From Alistipes sp. (GTDB lineage Bacteria > Bacteroidota > Bacteroidia > Bacteroidales > Rikenellaceae): DNA of 9,231 nt. Positions 6,610 through 9,231 of the stretch are shown here, in pieces. Numbering within the stretch: position 1 is the stretch's first letter; each line of letters starts with the position of its first letter. Location of the stretch: assembly GCA_031285485.1 (NCBI GenBank), contig JAITWC010000092.1:1-9231 (forward strand). The letters are read 5' to 3'. The translations under genes and the position numbers were made by a program. The notes beneath the pieces were generated by a model, which saw nothing but the letters and a program-made list of their open reading frames with translations, made no database searches and was not told the origin of the DNA.

Positions 6610-7205
6610 CGATACTTCCTGTTACATATCTCGGCGGGGTCGAGTGGTGGTCGCGGCTTGCGGGCGGCGGGTGCGTTGTGGATGTGGGTGAACATTGGGT
6701 CAAGCAGACTTTTCGTAACCGGGCGGAGATTTTGACCGCCAACGGTGTGGCTACACTTACCGTGCCCGTACATGGATATGGGGCGAAGATCGCAACGCGC
6801 GATGTGCGAATCGATAACTCGCGGCGGTGGCAGCATGTGCATTGGATGTCGATCGCATCGGCTTATCGTGCCGCACCGTTCTTCGAGCATTACGAGGAGC
6901 GGTTTGCGGGGGTTTACGGACGACGGTTCGAGTTTTTGGTCGATCTTAACCTTGAGTTGACGGCTATTCTGGCCCATCTGTTTTTGGTGGATGCCGAGGC
7001 GGTCGAGGTTTCGCGCGATTATGTTGTGGCCGCGCCGGGCGATATTGATCTTAGAGGGAAGAAGGCATTTCGGCGTGCGGATCTTGTGGCCGGTTCTAAA
7101 GAATATATCCAAGTCTTTTATGACCGCGTGCCGTTTGTGCCGGGTCTTTCTGCTGTCGACTTGCTTTTTTGTGAGGGGCCTGCTGCCTCTCAATTTGTCT
7201 GTTAG
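6606..7205 (+). CDS. WbqC-family protein
   Basis: This encodes 199 residues. Its ATG overlaps the ispG stop as ATGA (6606-6609), a classic translational-coupling arrangement, which fixes the start. The sequence matches the WbqC-like family as I recall it: an N-terminal strand motif (LPVTYLGGVEWWSRL), HWVKQTFRNRAEI at about residues 36-48, TLTVPVHG, the HVHWMSIASAYRAAPFFEHY block near residues 80-99, FEFLVDLNLEL, and a C-terminal YIQVFYDR...FVPGLSAVDLLFCEGP. There is no signal peptide or membrane segment, so it is cytoplasmic. The family is named after a gene in O-antigen clusters and is widespread in Bacteroidetes; its biochemical role is not firmly established. Being coupled to ispG fits, but does not prove, a role near lipid-carrier or surface-glycan metabolism. 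It ends 37 bases from the convergent GH2 gene. Confidence 0.85.
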   Translation: MTILPVTYLGGVEWWSRLAGGGCVVDVGEHWVKQTFRNRAEILTANGVATLTVPVHGYGAKIATRDVRIDNSRRWQHVHWMSIASAYRAAPFFEHYEERFAGVYGRRFEFLVDLNLELTAILAHLFLVDAEAVEVSRDYVVAAPGDIDLRGKKAFRRADLVAGSKEYIQVFYDRVPFVPGLSAVDLLFCEGPAASQFVC

Positions 7206-7208
7206 GTA

Positions 7209-7235
7209 GATTCCTCGCATTCGTTCGGAATGACA
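7209..7235 (-). repeat. Dispersed intergenic palindromic repeat (GTCATTCCGAnCGAA type)
   Basis: On the minus strand this reads GTCATTCCGAACGAATGCGA followed by GGAATCT, with complementary ends ATTCC/GGAAT. It closely resembles a short palindromic element found between genes in many unrelated bacteria, whose translation appears in spurious proteins as CHSERSEES; here the frame gives CHSERMRG. It lies in the 37-base junction between the converging wbqC-family and GH2 genes, where it might help end transcription, although no T-run is present. Recognition is from memory. Confidence 0.55.
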
Positions 7236-7242
7236 TCCGTAA

Positions 7243-9231
7243 TCAGAGGTCGATGCCTGCACCGGGGGGAACTGGCGGCGCGACAGGTGGTGTTGTCTGA
7301 GGTTGCGGGATCGCGTCGGATGTGACGGTGATGGAGATACGGTGGGGAGCTACACTTTCGGCGCGCGCTTCGAGGCGGTTGAGACCCGGACGCAGGTTTA
7401 CGTCACTCCACTCGAAGATGCCCTGCTCGCCCGTGCGACGTCCCTGTGAACGGCCGCCCACGAACAACTCGACCTCTTCGCGATTGGAGTAGACGCGGAT
7501 CGTCTGCCGCCGCTCGGAGCGTCCGTCGAGCCTGCTGCCCGCTATGCGCACGAACGGCTCGGTGGTGTTCCACAGCGCTTTGTAGAGCCAGAAGGCGTCC
7601 TTACGATCCTTGCGGTCGAAGGTCACTAGGCCACGGTCGTCGACGGCCATGCCCACCCCGGCCGCTGTGGATGCGGTGAGGCTGCCCGGCTGAACTTTCG
7701 CCTCGCCGGTGTCGAACATGTTGGACACGAACACTCCCCACAGTCCGGGGGCGTCGACGGCGTGGCGAACGTACTCCTCGTGAAAGAATGTCTGCCAACC
7801 CTCGGGATGGTAACCACCCGTGGGAGAGGGTCTTTCGAGCCGCTCCGACTGGTGTAGAATCGACGCTCCGGCGCCGTAGGATATTCCCGCCCGCAGGTCG
7901 GGCCAACCGGTGCGCAGTTGGTCGAGCCACAGCACCACGCCGTCGGGCAGGCCGCTTTCCCAACCGAGCGATAGGTCGAACGACACGAGGTCGGTTATGA
8001 AATTTACCTCGCCGTCCTGCGTGCTGCCGGCGGCGGTGAGTCGTGATGGGTCGAGGTCGCGGACAAGTGATGTCAACTCGCGGATGTAGGACACCGGGTC
8101 ACCCCCGCGCGAGGAGACGTTGGAGAACACACCCCAAGCCACCACCGAGGGGTGGTTGTGCAGGCCAGAGATCATCTCGCCCATCTGAAGTCGACCGTTG
8201 TCGCGAAAGGCGGGTGTGTCCACGAAGTCGATGTCTGCCGGATAGGCCGCACCCGTGAACGGGCCGTCACTGAATACCATAAGTCCCACCTCGTCGCACA
8301 GCGTGTAGAAGTAGTCGCTGTGGCGTCCGCCTGCGACCCTAACCGCGTTGACTCCCATTTCGAGGATCAACGCCACGTCCTCCTCGATCTGGAACGGGGT
8401 GAGTGCCGTGCCCACCATCATGCGGTCGCGCTGCAACACCACGCCGTGGATGGTGAGCGGACGACCGTTGAGTGCAAAACTGCCTGTGGGGTCGATAGCC
8501 ACCGTGCGGAAACCGGTCGCGGTGGTCATCTGGTCGGTCTGAGTACCGTCGGGACCGAAGAGCGTTACCTCCACGTCGTAGAGATACGGATCGTCGGTGC
8601 CCTGCCACAGGTGGGGATCGGACAGAGTGAAAGGTATGTCGAGAGTCGGCCCCATGACGGGCAGGCTGCTCTGTGCGGCAAGGTTGCCGTCGGAGTCGAG
8701 GAAACGCACACGGGCGAAAGAACCGGCCATAGCCGACACGTCGGACGGAGTGAGCAGTTCGAGGCGCACTTGTCCCTCGACGCGGGCTGGGCTGAGGTGG
8801 TCGGTGGCGATCCACAGGCCGTCATTAGTTCCGGTGTCGGGATCGCTGCCGAGCGAGGCGGCGGGCGAGACGGCAAGCGAATCGCACACTATGAGTTCGA
8901 CACCGCGATAGATGCCGCCGTATATCTTTTCGCGGCCAGCGGTGGGGAGCACGTCGAGGCTCGGCGAACTGTCGGTCACGATGCGAACTGTGGCTGGAGT
9001 GCCCGGATGGAGCAGTCGGGTGATCTCGACGGTGAACGGAGCCGAGGCCCCGCGATGGGTAGCGCAGTGGCGGCCGTCGATGAAAACGTCGGCCACGCTC
9101 GCCGCACCGCCGATGCGCAAGAACACGCGGCGGCCCTCCGAGGCGGGCACAGCGATCTGCTTGATGTAGTTGACCGTGCCGGCGGTGGTGTGAATGTGCG
9201 GCAGATTGACTGTTAGTGCCCCGTCGGTCGA
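7243..9231 (-). CDS. Glycoside hydrolase family 2 protein, N-terminus outside window; active site apparently lost
   Basis: This is partial: the frame is open to the window edge (position 9231), giving 662 residues; the GTG at 9148-9150 is internal, not a start. The order fits GH2. First comes the end of a sugar-binding jelly roll, then YGGIYRGVEL near residue 103, a beta-sandwich domain to about 235, a TIM barrel from ALNGRPLTIHGVV to about 510, then a C-terminal domain (TIRVYSNREEVELFVGG) and a Pro-rich tail. GH2 enzymes cleave beta-galactosides, glucuronides or mannosides. By eye against the family, however, the acid/base Asn-Glu is Ser-Asn (FSNV, 8116-8127), the nucleophile Glu before YGAG is missing (GISYGAG, near 7879), the usual LAHY His is Gly (8329-8331) and the Trp of FVWNMFD is Ser (7723-7725). 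The frame is intact, so this looks like a pseudoenzyme or carbohydrate-binding protein, not a decayed gene. It converges on the operon and belongs to a different transcript. Confidence 0.88.
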   Translation of the reverse strand, partial: STDGALTVNLPHIHTTAGTVNYIKQIAVPASEGRRVFLRIGGAASVADVFIDGRHCATHRGASAPFTVEITRLLHPGTPATVRIVTDSSPSLDVLPTAGREKIYGGIYRGVELIVCDSLAVSPAASLGSDPDTGTNDGLWIATDHLSPARVEGQVRLELLTPSDVSAMAGSFARVRFLDSDGNLAAQSSLPVMGPTLDIPFTLSDPHLWQGTDDPYLYDVEVTLFGPDGTQTDQMTTATGFRTVAIDPTGSFALNGRPLTIHGVVLQRDRMMVGTALTPFQIEEDVALILEMGVNAVRVAGGRHSDYFYTLCDEVGLMVFSDGPFTGAAYPADIDFVDTPAFRDNGRLQMGEMISGLHNHPSVVAWGVFSNVSSRGGDPVSYIRELTSLVRDLDPSRLTAAGSTQDGEVNFITDLVSFDLSLGWESGLPDGVVLWLDQLRTGWPDLRAGISYGAGASILHQSERLERPSPTGGYHPEGWQTFFHEEYVRHAVDAPGLWGVFVSNMFDTGEAKVQPGSLTASTAAGVGMAVDDRGLVTFDRKDRKDAFWLYKALWNTTEPFVRIAGSRLDGRSERRQTIRVYSNREEVELFVGGRSQGRRTGEQGIFEWSDVNLRPGLNRLEARAESVAPHRISITVTSDAIPQPQTTPPVAPPVPPGAGIDL

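Noticed and set aside
6501..7262. Minus-strand open frame with CHSER near its start
   Set aside because: A spurious frame created by the intergenic repeat and the antisense of the wbqC-family and ispG genes.
8152..9216. 354-codon plus-strand open frame opposite the GH2 gene
   Set aside because: Shadow frame with no domain; the minus strand carries continuous GH2 homology.

Overview
The window looks like a chromosomal segment of a GC-rich Bacteroidales bacterium, most likely an Alistipes-like member of the Rikenellaceae (genus by inference only). The signs are two promoter-like sequences of the Bacteroidetes type (TTTG, about 20 bases, TAnnTTTG), secreted proteins whose signal peptides end in Ala-Ala before a Gln, a SusC-like outer-membrane barrel ending in Phe, an IspG that reads like the Bacteroidetes version, and a WbqC-family protein. 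No tRNA, rRNA, CRISPR array or transposase gene was seen.

Layout. (1) Positions 76-315, minus strand: a 79-residue protein with a likely helix-turn-helix. (2) Positions 316-531: a divergent control region with two promoter candidates reading rightwards and a perfect 15-bp inverted repeat between them. (3) Positions 532-7205, plus strand: a probable four-gene operon: a 974-residue periplasmic TPR protein, a 588-residue outer-membrane beta-barrel, ispG (MEP pathway) and a WbqC-family protein. The barrel and ispG are 2 bases apart, and ispG and wbqC overlap by 4 bases. The only large gap in the operon (3457-3733) holds five 41-bp tandem repeats, each with two hairpin-forming palindromes. (4) Positions 7206-7242: a short convergent junction carrying what looks like a widespread bacterial intergenic repeat. 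(5) Positions 7243-9231, minus strand: the C-terminal 662 residues of a glycoside hydrolase family 2 protein whose N-terminus lies outside the window.

How the genes may work together. The TPR protein and barrel look like a periplasmic/outer-membrane pair. IspG supplies isoprenoid precursors, including those for the undecaprenyl lipid carrier. WbqC-family proteins are found in glycan and O-antigen contexts. The operon therefore has an envelope theme, but this rests on context, not on a demonstrated pathway.

Most noteworthy: the hairpin repeat array, in which stem bases change together between copies; the GH2 protein, which has lost both catalytic glutamates and several other active-site residues; and an IspG of short-form length whose sequence resembles the long, three-domain form. 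All family comparisons were made by eye from memory, without database searches.
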